A program made the position numbers and the translations under genes. DNA of 64,000 nucleotides from positions 76,051,901-76,115,900 of the forward strand of contig JAQMRL010000004.1 of NCBI GenBank assembly GCA_035578175.1. Reading direction: 5' to 3'. This document shows, piece after piece, positions 9,930-20,583 of the stretch; the stretch's first letter is position 1, and each line of letters opens with the position of its first letter. The stretch comes from Catonia carolina. Lineage: Eukaryota; Arthropoda; Insecta; Hemiptera; Achilidae. Under the pieces are notes generated by a model. The model did not search any database and was not told where the DNA came from. It worked only from the letters and a program-made list of their open reading frames with translations.

Positions 9930-10340
9930 CTTAAAAACACTATGGTTGGAGTGTGTGTAATTATACGGGAGCGAAAGGTGGGTGATAGGGGCCGGTAGAA
10001 AGGAAGAGGATAGAAGCTTTTGAAATGTGGTGTTATATGAAAATGTTAAATATTAGGTGGGTGGACAAAATAAGTAATTTAGAGGTTCTTAGGTGAGTGG
10101 ATGAAAGAATAAGTATATGGAAATATCTTACCAGAAGAAGAGATAGATTAGTGGGGCATATCTTAAGACATCCAGGTATTGGTCTATCAATAATGGAGGG
10201 TAATATTGAGGGAGTGAATTGTAGGGGGAGGGAAAGTTTGGAATGTATAAAGTAAATTACAAAAGATGTAGGGTGTTGCAAGTATGCAGATATGAAATGA
10301 CTTGTGCAATATAAAACAGCTTGGAGAACTGCTTCAAACC
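9930..10340 (+). mobile_element. LINE-B 3' end fragment
   Basis: Reading the plus strand around several indels gives the conserved C-terminal region of a non-LTR reverse-transcriptase protein: AFEMWCYMKMLNIRWVDKI, then GHILRHPGIGLSIMEG and the ending TAWRTASNQSRG with a stop. The last codons form the hairpin CAGTC-GAGA-GGCTG, followed by ATGACAAAATAAG. The copy at 22575-22962 is a paralogue. It is 5'-truncated and frameshifted, so not functional. Confidence 0.65.
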
Positions 10341-10475
10341 AGTCGAGAGGCTGATGACAAAATAAGAAATCCCATGACCCAATGAGATGAGAATGACGTG
10401 TAAATGAGGTATAATTTTGTACAGTCCCAGGCCGATCATTCTTGAAAGAGTTTAGTTAATTGAATCCCAACTGAA
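10341..10475 (-). mobile_element. SINE4 fragment
   Basis: On the minus strand it matches the SINE4 body (GGCCTGGGACTGTACAAAAT, then CATCTCATTGGGTCATGGG). The tRNA head and the terminal tail are absent. It abuts the end of LINE-B. Confidence 0.6.
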
Positions 10476-10484
10476 TTGGGTTTC

Positions 10485-11757
10485 TCTCTCTCTCTCTCTA
10501 GTTAACAGCCATAAGGCTGGTTGGCAGCTGCTCTCCATGCTCCTCGGTCATCTGCTTTCCGCTTCAACTCGCAATATGAAGCACATCCCATGTCCTCTAG
10601 TAACTGCTTCATGTACTCCAATCTGGGTCTTCCCCGCAAATTTCTCCCCTCCACAACTCCTTCGATTATTCTTTTCAACATACTGTCATGTCGGAGTATG
10701 TGGCCTATCAGCTGGGCTCTTCTCTGTCTGATCCATTTTAGGAAGCTCCTTCCCTCCCCCCTCTACTGAAAACTTGTTCGTTCGTCATCATTTCACTCCA
10801 GCTGACCCTCAACATCCTTCTATAGCACCAGGCTTCAAATGCCGCTAATCTTCTCTCTTCCCTCACACCAAGTGTCCAAGCTTCACTCCCGTAAGCCGCA
10901 ATACTCCACACATATGTCTTCAGCATGCGTTTCCTTACATCAAGACTAACATTCCTAGAAGTGAATAAGCTCTTCTTCTTATTAAAAGCATTCTTAGCCT
11001 GGATAATCCTGCTTGCGACATCCCTGTAACTTCTTCCATCATTTGTGATCTTACTGCCCAGGTAATTAAACTCAGTCACCTCCTTTATCACCCCGTTTCT
11101 CAATGTTATCGCTGTGCTGTTTTCTCTGTTCCTGCAACATACCAAAATTTTTGTTTTGTGGGTGTTTATTTGCATGCTGAATTCCTCATCCAGTACTGCA
11201 TCCATCCTATTCAGTATTCTTTGTAGGTCTTCCTCACTTTCTGCCATCACTGCTATGTCATCCGCAAACCGGAGCATATCTATCCGTTCCCCATGAATTG
11301 TCACTCCTAGGTTCATTTCTTCTCTCACTCTGTCAATTGCTTTCTGCACGTATAGGTTGAACAAGTATGGTGATAGGGAACACCCTTGTCGCACACTCCT
11401 CTGGATGCAGGCAGATTCCTCCTTTCTTCCAATTCTAACTACTCCCATTTCTCGTTTATATATGTTATAGATGAGTCTTCTGTCTCTAAAGCTGATACCT
11501 ACTTGGCGTAGGATGTTGAATTGCACTTTCCAGTTTACCCTGTCAAATGCCTTTTCAATGTCAACAAAGGCTATGCAAGTACGTTTCCCTTTTTTCATTT
11601 GCTTTTCAATCACTTGCCTCAGGGCCAAGATCGCCTCTCTTGACCCCACACCCTTCCTAAAACCAAACTGGTCCTCAGACAATTGTTCATCTATTTGCTT
11701 TTCCATCCTTCTGAGTAGAATTCTGGTAACTATTTTAGATGCATGGCAATCGGGTTT
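10485..11757 (-). pseudogene. LINE-A: reverse transcriptase and C-terminal domain, 5' truncated, frameshifted
   Basis: The minus strand encodes the palm, fingers and C-terminal part of a non-LTR retrotransposon polymerase, which would copy its RNA by target-primed reverse transcription. The main open frame covers about 11754 to 10738. Motifs in order: EDQFGFRKG, FVDIEKAFDRVNW (first catalytic Asp), VRQGCSLSPYLFNLY, MLRFADDIAVMAES (catalytic FADD intact), FNYLGSKI, then YGSEAWTL and WCYRRMLRVSW. After TNEQV the frame breaks; in another frame from about 10760 it continues QRRAQLIGHILRH...RGRPRLEYMKQL and ends RGAWRAAANQPYGC-stop near 10510. The endonuclease and N-terminus are missing, which is usual for 5'-truncated LINE copies. 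The clade was not assigned. The final codons form the hairpin CAGCC-TTAT-GGCTG, followed by a (GA)n tract. Confidence 0.85.
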
Positions 11758-11764
11758 ACCCAGA

Positions 11765-12780
11765 ACAAATTATCGTGTTACCAAGAACGAATATTTTTCA
11801 TAATGTTGTTCTGTTCGTTTAAGTGCAAAGGAAATTTTAGTTTTTTTTTTAAATATCTGTATCACTGTTCTAATTATTCTCAGCTGTTGTTTCTACTTTC
11901 TAACCAACTGTTGATGGGAAATTTACTTGTTTGTGTATATTTTGTTTTTGTGTTTTGTGTCATCTTGCTTTTTGCCTTTTCATATAAATTTAGATTTTTA
12001 ACGCTTAGGTACATTTTTCTCAGAAACCAATAAACCTACCAGACTAAAATTTTTACCAGTTAAATATCTTGTAGGCCTATATCCTCATATACCGACATTT
12101 TTATGACTTTCTTAGGTGGTCAAAAAATTAATGATACGCAAAAAATGTACAAAAAGATCTGTTAATATTTTATGTTATTTGTTACTTTTTTAAAAATGTT
12201 ATAGTCCAAAAAATTAAATTGAAAACATTTCAGTAGTTAAAAACACACGAAAACTATAAGTATGTAAAGTTTCACTTCCCTATCTATTACCAATTCTATG
12301 AAAAATGTCTGCTTATAACAGACAGGTGGAGAGTCAAATTATTTACTCTCAGTCTGTTCGTTGCTGGGCTAAAATAAATAGTTCTGTTTCTTATCACATG
12401 GTCAGCCAATTAAATGACTGAAGCATTTAAGAACAGAAGAGGTAGAGGTGTAAAAGACACTAATCAGAGTTATCTCCTCTGAAAGTAATGGATTTCTTAA
12501 TACAGCCAGACCCTGTGGTGAATGAAGTGAAGGTGTCATTTGCAGAGTGAAAAATACGTGCTTTTCAGAGGGCCCGACATGCTGATAAGCGTACTTTTCT
12601 ATTCTGTGAGGAAGGCAATGGTAAACCACCTCACTCCTCATTTTACTTAGTATAACCTCTACAGGTTCAAACCAGCTTTTCGGCTGATGACTTAAACACA
12701 ACAACACATGAAAAATGTACCTAAAAAGAAAAAATTTATCATTGGCGGGATACAAAGTACAGTCTCCCCTTAAGTTTTAT
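11765..12780. mobile_element. Repeat R, copy 1 (TTAA-type DNA element, left end lost)
   Basis: It aligns along its length with 32460-34756. Shared blocks include TTACTTGTTTGTGTA, TAGGTACATTTTTCTC, ACCTACCAG.CTAAAATTTT and the ending GGCGGGATACAAAGTACAGT followed by CTCCCC and TTAA. A SINE1 sits inside at 12310-12706. The left end is lost where it meets LINE-A. Confidence 0.55.
12310..12706 (+). mobile_element. SINE1 copy d
   Basis: From CTGCTTATAACAGACAGGTG to GGCTGATGACTTAAACACAAC. It interrupts repeat R at ATGAAAAATGT; ATGAAAAATGT also follows the element (12708-12718), an 11-bp target duplication. Confidence 0.85.
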
Positions 12781-13487
12781 TGCATACATAGTTTCAGGTA
12801 ACTTAAAAATCTGCGCATGTTCAAAAGTCATGCTGGTGTGAAAACCTAAACATTTATATTTCTCTAATTATTTTTAACGAGAAAATTTGTTTGTTTTTCG
12901 TATACCTAGCGTTGTTTTTAACATTGATATTCTCGTCAATTTTCATACACTGTGAAAACAAAGTAAATTTTGAATGGAGTTTCATTTGTGTTTGTAATGA
13001 CCAAATTGAAATCTGTGTTTAATTTCAGTAGTTTTCAATCACGTCAATGTTTTTCATTAACTCATTTTAGTAATTGGTATAGAACAATAGGTTAGACGGT
13101 ACTTCTCAACCCCAGACCATTTTAATTTACTCACACTGTGTACGCACGCGCACGCGTGTGTTACATCCAAATATATATGATATATATAAAGGGTCATTTC
13201 AGTCGGTTTTCAGAATTGTTATTGATATATGAGTCTCCATCAAGAGTGAGCTCATCGGAAAAGCCAAAAAGCTTTTCCCTTTATTTTATATTCTATGTAC
13301 ATTGTAATTGATGCAATTTAATGAAAACAGGATCCAGGTAGGCGTAATTGTTGAGTAATTTGTGAAATTTATTGATCGATTGCCACTGAATACGTACAAA
13401 CATAATTAAAAAACACTTAATGTTGTATTTAGTGCATAATTATTCTATTTATCCAATTTAATCCTTACAGGTGTAGTGTTACATTAA
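12781..13487. other. No gene recognised
   Basis: AT-rich. It holds a short alternating CG/CA tract (ACGCACGCGCACGCGTGTG near 13145) and an (AT)n stretch near 13175. No supported open frame. Confidence 0.4.
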
Positions 13488-13567
13488 TTGCGATCGATCT
13501 GCTAGTCCCAGGGATACAAAAAATAGTTCTGTTTCTTACCACATGGTCAGCCAATTATATGACTGAA

Positions 13568-14496
13568 CTAGCAAACCCCGCTCGCTTCGCTTCACAGCAG
13601 CTAATGTAGGCCTCATTAAATTATTTTAAATCGTCTCTATATACAATATTTGTAGTTTTCTTGCCCTGTGCCAGCAAAATAAATATTTTTTCTGGACTTC
13701 CAGCGATGGAAGTCTGGACTCTCATGCGGTCTTGGGTTCGAATCCCATTCAGGCATGGCATATTTTCATATGTTACAAAAAATCATTTGAACTTCACCGC
13801 ATTGCAGAAGAGTCGGACGTTAAACCAAAAAAAAGAAGGACTTCCAGCTCTAAAAAGTGTGACATATAGTCGTCTTATGAATGAAGGAGCATATTGTCTC
13901 AAATCAATGCCCACCGTTTTAAATGTTTGTCCCTGCGATTTAACAGAATTAAATAGAATTATCAAAGAATACCGATGGAAAAGAAAGAGACAGTTGATAT
14001 GTGGCTGAGATAAGAGACAGTAATACGTAGGTGCAGTACGCAGAGTAATTGGAAATATATGACCATTCACTTCCTGTCGAATGGAAACAAATATATGAAA
14101 TACAGTAAAAAATTAAAATTTTTTAATATTTCTGAATTTTTAATGTTTTTGGAATCGAATGTTATTCTTCACGTTTTTCTATGAAATATAAAAGTTGAAT
14201 CGTGTTTCTAGCCCAAAAATATATACTAAACAGAGGATTTAGAAAAAATGAATGTGCTATGCACCCGATGGACTAAACATGCGACATCGTCACAGTTTAA
14301 GTTGCTTAACTCACTTAATTAAAGTTACTTAAAGTTGTGAATAGCCTATATTGATCAGGAAGCTCTAAGCTACGCAACAATGAAAGATTTTTTAAAATCG
14401 GTTCAGTAGTTTCTGAGATTACCTCATACAAACAAACAAACAAGCAAACAAACAAACAAACAAACAGACGTTCCTTCTTTATTATATTAGTATAGA
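13568..14496 (-). mobile_element. Non-autonomous canonical Helitron
   Basis: Read on the minus strand, the element begins TCTATACTAATATAATAAAG and ends GAGCGGGGTTTGCTAG. It lies exactly between an A and a T of the SINE1 (A-TC...CTAG-T), with no target duplication. TC start, CTRR end and A/T insertion are the diagnostic signs of Helitrons, which move by rolling-circle replication. The interior has (GTTTG)n near its 5' end and no Rep/helicase gene, so it would depend on an enzyme encoded elsewhere. A SINE2 lies inside. Confidence 0.8.
13705..13837 (+). mobile_element. SINE2 inside the Helitron, 5' truncated
   Basis: B box GGTTCGAATCC and tail AGTCGGACGTTAAACC are present, but the A box is gone. 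GGACTTCCAGC at 13694-13704 and 13838-13848 is a perfect 11-bp target duplication. Confidence 0.85.
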
Positions 14497-14689
14497 TTAT
14501 TCAAGGACAGAAGAGGTAGAGGTGTAAAAGACAAAAGTCAGAGTTATCTCATCTGAGAGTAATCAATTTCATTATACAGTCAGATCCTGTGGTGAATGAA
14601 GTGAAGGTATTATTTGCAGGGTGGAAAATAGGTGCTTCTCGGTAGGTGCTCCGAGATACTGATAAAGTATACCTTCACCCACGTTTCAC

Positions 14690-15262
14690 TCCCGTATAAT
14701 GCTACACTCCAAACATAGTGTTTCAAAAAAATTTTCCGATTCTATAAATCAATGTTTGTAGTTAGTAAGCTGCTTTTCATTTCAAAGGCTTTTTTAGCTC
14801 GAGCAATCCTACTTTTGATATCACTTGTGCTTCTACCATCCTGTGTTATTTTACTCCCTAGATAGCAGAATTGCCGAACTTACTGTATGTTTTCGTTGCC
14901 TATTTTTAAATTTCCTATCTCTTTTAAACCACTCTTGTTGCTGAACAACACTTTCGTTTTGTTCTTATTAATTTTCATGAAGTAATCCTTTTTCATGATA
15001 TCATCTATTTCATTTAAGATATCCTCTAGTTCTTTCTTTGTCTCGGCGAATACTACAATAGCATCGACGAGTCTCAGTATTTTTATTGTTTCTCCTTGAA
15101 TTTTTATTCCTGCGTCAAATTTTTTCTTCACCTTTTTCATAGCCTCTTCTATATACAAGTTTAAAAGTAGTGGTGACAATGAACATCCTTGTCGTACACC
15201 TTTTCTTACAGCAGCTTCTTTCTCGTACCCCTTTATTCCTAAAAATATAGATAGGTATAAAA
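14690..15262 (-). pseudogene. LINE-C: reverse transcriptase fragment with dead active site
   Basis: On the minus strand: VRKGVRQGCSLSPLLLNLYI, then ETIKILRLVDAIVVFAE where an active enzyme has FADD, then DYFMKINKNKTKVL. After a stop (near 14880), CYLGSKITQDGRS and ARAKKAF follow, then after another stop FLKHYVWSVALYGSETWV. It belongs to the same broad LINE type as LINE-A. The second catalytic Asp is replaced by Ala (LVDA), and both ends are missing. It joins a SINE1 fragment at about 14660-14690. Confidence 0.8.
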
Positions 15263-15312
15263 ATAAGGAATTATAATAAACTATTAAAATATTTACTGAA
15301 AATCTTTGTTAA

Positions 15313-16290
15313 CCCTTTATAGCTCTTTGGTAAGTATACTTACCGCTGGCAATAAGGTCGATTTTTTTAATAAGCTAAGCAGTTGAACTCTATTAGCATT
15401 TTATGGTTTTATAGACCTTCTCTGGTTAGTAGGCTATCCACATTTTGAAATTAGTGTGCAGCGACCATTTGCTTCATGAGTTACACGAATGTGGTAAGGA
15501 TTCATACCAAGGTACGCAACCGTGTTGTTTTGTTGTTACTTTTGCACAGTGCTTAGCAAATTCCAGTTTTTTACGGGAAAGCAAGCATTCATGCTAATAT
15601 AAAAATGAGATAAGTTATTCTACACAATTTTTTGTTATATAGGCTACAAGCTGTTTTAATAAGCATTCTTACCACTAAACATCATGTGATTCCCATTTCA
15701 ATAAACGTTCCTTGGTAAGTATACTTACCAGAACTTAACATAAAAAAGAGAAATATCTTACTGTTCTGGCACTAGAAATACATTATTCAAGGCCCTATAA
15801 AACAAAATTTAACTTTTTACATGTACATTTTCCCCTTAGTACTGCCCTGTTGTTGTTTAGGTCAACAGCCGAAAAGCTGGTTTGAACCTTTAGAGGTTTT
15901 ACTAAGTAAAAACGAGGAGTAAGGTGGTTTACCATTGCCTTCTTCACTGAGTTGAAAGTGTATGCTTATCAGCATGCCAGGCCCTCCGAAAAGCACTCAC
16001 TTTCCACCCTGCAAATGACACCTTCACTTCATTCACCACAGGGTCTGGCTGCATAGTGAAATTCATTACTCTCAGAGGAGATAACTCTGACTAGTGTCTT
16101 TTACACCTCTACCTCTTCTGTTCTTAAATAGTTCAGTCATATAGGTGGCTGACTATGTGATAAGAAACAGAACTATTTTTTTTAGCCCTGGACCAAACAG
16201 ATAGAGTGCAATTAAAATAACATTCCACCTGCCCGTTCTGGGCATACTATAAAGGGTACTGCCCTATAAAGGGTACTGCCCTATAAAGGG
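15313..16290. mobile_element. TTAA-flanked MITE carrying SINE1
   Basis: Ends CCCTTTATAG (15313) and CTATAAAGGG (16290) are inverted and flanked by TTAA (15309-15312 and 16291-16294), as in piggyBac-like elements. Inside, the perfect palindrome GGTAAGTATACTTACC recurs (about 15330 and 15713). Near the right end the 17-bp unit ACTGCCCTATAAAGGGT is repeated in tandem. A SINE1 occupies 15846-16250. Confidence 0.75.
15846..16250 (-). mobile_element. SINE1 copy f
   Basis: Minus-strand copy; on the plus strand it begins GTTGTTGTTTAGGTCAACAG and ends CTGCCCGTTCTGGGCA. The junction TACTGCCCTGTT-GTTTAGGTC is the same as in the fragment at 54455-55005. Confidence 0.85.
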
Positions 16291-16345
16291 TTAAACTGTT
16301 TGTAAATAATTATTAACAGGTTTTGAAGAAGTATTTTTATTGTAT

Positions 16346-16951
16346 TGTGACACTTATCGCTAAGGTCCGTTTCGGGATCTAGGTTATTAAATAATTAATA
16401 CACTAAAGTTTACAATTACAAATATTTATTACACTAAAAGATTACAAAATAAATAATCAACTAATTATAATAAGGTAATACAATAAATAACTTGTTAATT
16501 TACTTAAATAAATAATAAACAATAAATAATTTAATAATTTACTTAGGACTACTTACAATCAATTTTACAATACACATACAAAATGAACTAAATACACAAC
16601 AACTGAATTTGATACCGGTACACTATAACTTTTCCAAATACACACACGAACAAAGGTAGTATAACAATCGTGAATCACAACAATGCTCGGATACGTAACC
16701 TGTAAATACGCACACCGATAATCGCTCGTCGAAGATCAAACGGATGCTGACTCTGACCGCACTCGGGGGTCCTTTATATACTCATTTAAAAAGATCATTC
16801 CAGAAAAAGCAGAGTACAAAAAAATAACCCTTTATTAATGAGTGCTAGAAAAATCCGTTGTAAACAGGTCAACAATAGGTCTGATAGAATAAAAGTTGTT
16901 ACGGGCCCCTTTCATAACAGTTCCACAATACCCGACCTTTTATCCTACACA
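16346..16951 (-). mobile_element. Solo LTR, family L1, copy 1
   Basis: On the minus strand it begins TGTGTAGGATAAAAGGTCGG and ends AAGTGTCACA, about 606 bp, with TG...CA ends. A TATA box (GTATATAAAGG, near 16775) lies upstream of GGTCAGAGTCAGCATC, and AT-rich AATAAA-like sequence lies near the 3' end. The copy at 60530-61167 aligns throughout. No internal gag or pol sequence adjoins either copy, so both are solo LTRs. No certain target duplication was found. Confidence 0.75.
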
Positions 16952-17871
16952 ATAATTATTACAATTTTCATGAATAGGCATACCTTTATTGTCATTATTG
17001 TCCTATTGTCAATTATTGTTACTATTGTGGTATTGTTACTTTTGTTCTATTATTCCTTTCTTACTATTTTTATCTACTCTGTACCATTTCATGAATGAAA
17101 TTCTGGAACCTTCGCGAACCGTCTTTTATTCGATTTTGTCATAGTATTTTCCACTTATTTTATGGACAACCTGTAAACATTATAGAGCGTGGGATGTAAA
17201 CAGAAAGCGTATCAGGAAAATGATATAACATGAAATTTTCAAAATAAGCTTGTAACTCGAGAGAATTAAAAATTTGATCGCACTGTTTAATTCGATGCCA
17301 AAAGCGGTGGAAATTTCATTAAGTTTCGGTATATTTATAATACCTTTGTGTGATGGTAGGTCGAAATACTATTATTAGGCTGTATGTGCATGCTATATAT
17401 AAGTTACGAGACTGGAAAATAAAGGATTAATAAACCCGCAGTGCAGTAATTATTTTGAAAAGTGTAAATTAAAAAAATAAATAAAAAGAATGAAAAACAA
17501 AAACGAAATGAAATGCCAAAGCTACCGTGTAAACGGTAAATGTTTGTTTATAAATCCAATTAAACAGGCATTAGCAAACCGTGTGCTATGTAAGGGTGTT
17601 CTATATACACCTACACATGTGAACTATACACATTCTCCTCGTATGTGTCTCATGTATGTGTCCTGTTTGCGCAAACACTCCGTTATGCTCTATTGTTTGT
17701 ACGGCCAAAGGGAGATGAGGTGACACAGCGTTTGCTGACGCGGTTAAGAGCTCTGAACGCTTGACCGGTTCAATTGAACTACAGCTCCGTTATATCGGAC
17801 ATTAACAATATGTTTCTATGATAAATCGTACGTAAAACCCCACTATTATTATTAACAAATAAAAAAAAAAA
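16952..17871. other. No gene or repeat family recognised
   Basis: AT-rich, with short open frames only. GGCAAATGTTTG-type and ACACATGTGAACTATACACA-type stretches occur, but nothing identifiable. Confidence 0.4.
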
Positions 17872-17872
17872 A

Positions 17873-19183
17873 ATCTGGTGTGAAACACTCACACAACTTT
17901 CTCTTGCCAATGCAATAAATTAAAAATATAATGTAACATTAGTAATTATTTTATTTTTATTCCTAATTTGTGTACGCTGCAATCTGTTCAATTTAGAACA
18001 ATAAGCAACCCCATGACCCAATGAGATGAGAATGATGTGTATGACGTTTAAATGAGGTGTAGTCTTGTACAGACCCAGGCCGACCATGCCTGAGAGGGTA
18101 TGGTTAATTAAACCCCAACTATCAAAGTACACCGGTAACCACTGTCTAGTATTCAAATCTGTATAAAAGTAACTACCTTTACTAGGATTTGAACCAGGAA
18201 CCTTCGTCTCCGAAAATCAGCTGTTAAACAGCTGACTTTGGCGACGACTTTACCTCTAGACCAACCCACCGGTTGGTCTAGAGGTAATAATTAGTAATAA
18301 ACAAAAAACTATCCTCGATAAACATAATCTAATTTTGCTCATGAGTGAAAGACGCAAAATGAAAATCGACATCAGTTTGGCTTAAAAATGCAGAAAATCA
18401 CTCTTTCACTCTAAACTAGGCTCTGTAGAAAAACATTTTTTAAACAAAAGTAGTAGATATTTTAATTTTCTATAGATTTTATTATATACACTTTTGTCGT
18501 AAAATGCATACTAAGGCCGAAATTTAAAAAAAAATCGATTTTTCACACTTTTTCGTGAGACAAAAAGCAGAGAATCGATAATTACTGCTAAACTAAGCGG
18601 TATACAAAAAATTGTTGAAATAAAAGTTGTAGGAATTTGTATTCTCTATAGATTTTATTATATACATTTTTGCGCTAAAATACATATTAAAGCCGTAATA
18701 TCAAAAACACAGTTTTTTTACGTGAAAACAGCCTCACCAAGAATTTCAGCAAACATGGCGCATACCCTATCTTGTAGAGCATAAAACATTTAGTATATAA
18801 GGCGATTTTTAAAAAAAATCGTAGTACCAGTTTTTGAGAAAATTGCAAAAAAGTGAAAAATTACACGAATGAACTACTACTTCCGGTTGACCGATTTTAA
18901 TGAAAATGTTCGTGTCGGGTCCGGTAGTGGTATGTAACTTTCACGTTTTAAGTTCGTACAATGTTCCGTTCTTGAGATATTCTGTTCACACACACAGACA
19001 CAGACACAGACACACACACACACAGACACACACACACACACACAGACCAATCGCTAAAAACATGTTTTTTTGGGTTCAAGGGGTCTGAAAACGTGTAGAT
19101 CCGGTAAAAACTCGATTTCGAAAAATCGACATGAAAACAATACTTTCCTTCCTATACTATATTCATATAGACAAGAGAAAGTA
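17873..19183 (-). mobile_element. HINE copy 5 with nested SINE4
   Basis: On the plus strand it starts with TCTGGTGTGAAACACTCACA (the 3' hairpin reversed) and ends GACAAGAGAAAGTAAAA. All internal blocks are present, plus a (CA)n tract at 18988-19045. A SINE4 interrupts it at 17947-18289 between two copies of ATTAGTAAT. Confidence 0.9.
17947..18289 (-). mobile_element. SINE4 with 17-bp snap-back head
   Basis: Complete copy on the minus strand: tRNA-like head GGTTGGTCTAGAGGTAAAG, B box GGTTCAAATCC, body with GTTACCGGTGTACTTTGATA, and tail ending near ACACAAATTAGGAATAAAAA. ATTAGTAAT at 17938-17946 and 18290-18298 is the target duplication. At the head, TTACCTCTAGACCAACC (18250-18266) faces its exact complement GGTTGGTCTAGAGGTAA (18271-18287) across a 4-base loop. 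Confidence 0.85.
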
Positions 19184-19557
19184 AAAAACCGATTAATAAA
19201 CATTATTTTATTTATTATTATTGTATTACGAAGTTCATGCAGAGTCTCCATGGTAAATCATGTGAAAAATGAAAACAAGAGAACAAACAAATTCTCAGGA
19301 ACCATATTGGAAAGAATAGATACGTCAGTTGGTACGGTGTGGACATGTTCAACGAATGGGAACGGACAGATTGCTTTTCTATTTTATTTATTAATTTATT
19401 TATTTCCCATTGCTTACAAAAAATAAATATCAATACAAAATATATGTTAATTTCCTTAATTATACTTTGATAATCTAAAAACTATTTATTTTAATTCGCG
19501 GTGGGGAAATTAATCCACCCAACTATGGTTTCCCATATTCAAGAGTAGTTTTACTAC
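19184..19557. other. No feature recognised
   Basis: AT-rich spacer between a HINE and a SINE1; no supported open frame. Confidence 0.35.
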
Positions 19558-19957
19558 TCATGTTGTTTAGGTCATCAGCCAAAAGGCTGGTTTGAACCTC
19601 TAGAGGTTTTACTAAGTAAAACGAGGAGTGAGGTGGTTTACCATTGCCTTCCTCACTGAGTGGAAAAATACGCTTAACAGCATGCCGGGCCCTCTAAAAA
19701 GCACATATTTTCCACTCTGCAAATGACACCTTCACTTCATTCATCACAGGGTCTGCCTGTATAATAAAATTCATTACTTTCAGAGGAGACAACTCTGATT
19801 AGTGTCTTTTGCACCTCTACCTCTTCTGTTCCTAAATGATTCAGTCATTTATTTGGCTGACCATGTGATAAGAAACAGAACTATTTATTTTAGCCCTGGA
19901 ACGAACAGATTGAGTGTAAATAAATTGACACTCCACCTGTCTGTTATGGGCATAAAT
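19558..19957 (-). mobile_element. SINE1 copy g
   Basis: Full-length minus-strand copy from TGTTGTTTAGGTCATCAGCC to CACCTGTCTGTTATGGGCA. It is flanked by ATTACTACTCATAATATGG on the right and TTTTACTACTCA on the left: TACTACTCAT is shared, a likely target duplication. Confidence 0.85.
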
Positions 19958-20020
19958 TATTACTACTCATAATATGGTATAAATAAATTAATCACTTCGC
20001 TGCTGAGTTTTCCTCATTAT

Positions 20021-20193
20021 GGATTTTTTTTTGTTTTACGTCTGACTATTTTGCAATTTCTGCTAATGCAGACTGTGGAAAATGATGATATATGAAAATG
20101 AGCGATGAAAAAATGCTAGACCTAACCAGAAATCGAACCCGGGACCCCGGCGTAGAAGCCAGTTGCGCTAACCACTACGCCAACGGGCCGGCC
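20021..20193 (-). mobile_element. SINE3 with 9-bp target duplication
   Basis: Minus strand: head GGCCGGCCCGTTGGCGTAGT, B box GGTTCGATTTC, tail rich in A. CCTCATTAT at 20012-20020 and 20194-20202 is the target duplication. The host sequence (TTAATCACTTCGCTGCTGAG) resembles 24184-24215. Confidence 0.8.
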
Positions 20194-20206
20194 CCTCATT
20201 ATAGAG

Positions 20207-20583
20207 TGTTGTTGTTCAGGTCATCAGCAGAAAGGCTGGTTTAAACCTCTCGAGGCCTTACTAAGTAGAACGAGTGGTTTACACATTGCCTTCCTCACTG
20301 AGTGGAAAAGTACGCTTATCAGCATGCCGGGCCCTCTAAAAAGCACATATTTTCCATTCTGCAAATGACACCTTCACTTCATTCACGACAGGGTCTGGCT
20401 GTATAATGAAATTTATTACTTTCAGAGGGGATAACTCTTGATTAGTGTCTTTTACACCTCTACCTCTTCTGTTCTTAAATAATTCAGTCATTTAATTGGC
20501 TGACCATGTGATAAGAAACAGAAATATTTATTTTAGCCCTACAACTAAAACAGATTGAGTGCAAATAATTGCACTCTGTGCAA
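20207..20583 (-). mobile_element. SINE1 copy h
   Basis: Minus-strand copy from GTTGTTGTTCAGGTCATCAG to the CACTCAATCTGTTTTAGTTG end of the element; the first ~25 bp of the 5' end are lost. ATAGAGT on each side is a short target duplication. Confidence 0.8.

Larger units (their letters stand above)
13488..14660 (+). mobile_element. SINE1 copy e, split by a Helitron
   Basis: The 5' half (CTAGTCCCAGGGATACAAAA to AATTATATGACTGAA, ending 13567) and the 3' part (TATTCAAGGACAGAAGAGG from 14498) are contiguous in all other SINE1 copies. The 3' part breaks off into LINE-C sequence near 14660. Confidence 0.8.

Noticed and set aside
16838..17098. 86-codon frame with a hydrophobic stretch
   Set aside because: AT-rich sequence gives Ile/Val/Leu-rich frames by chance; the start overlaps the solo LTR.
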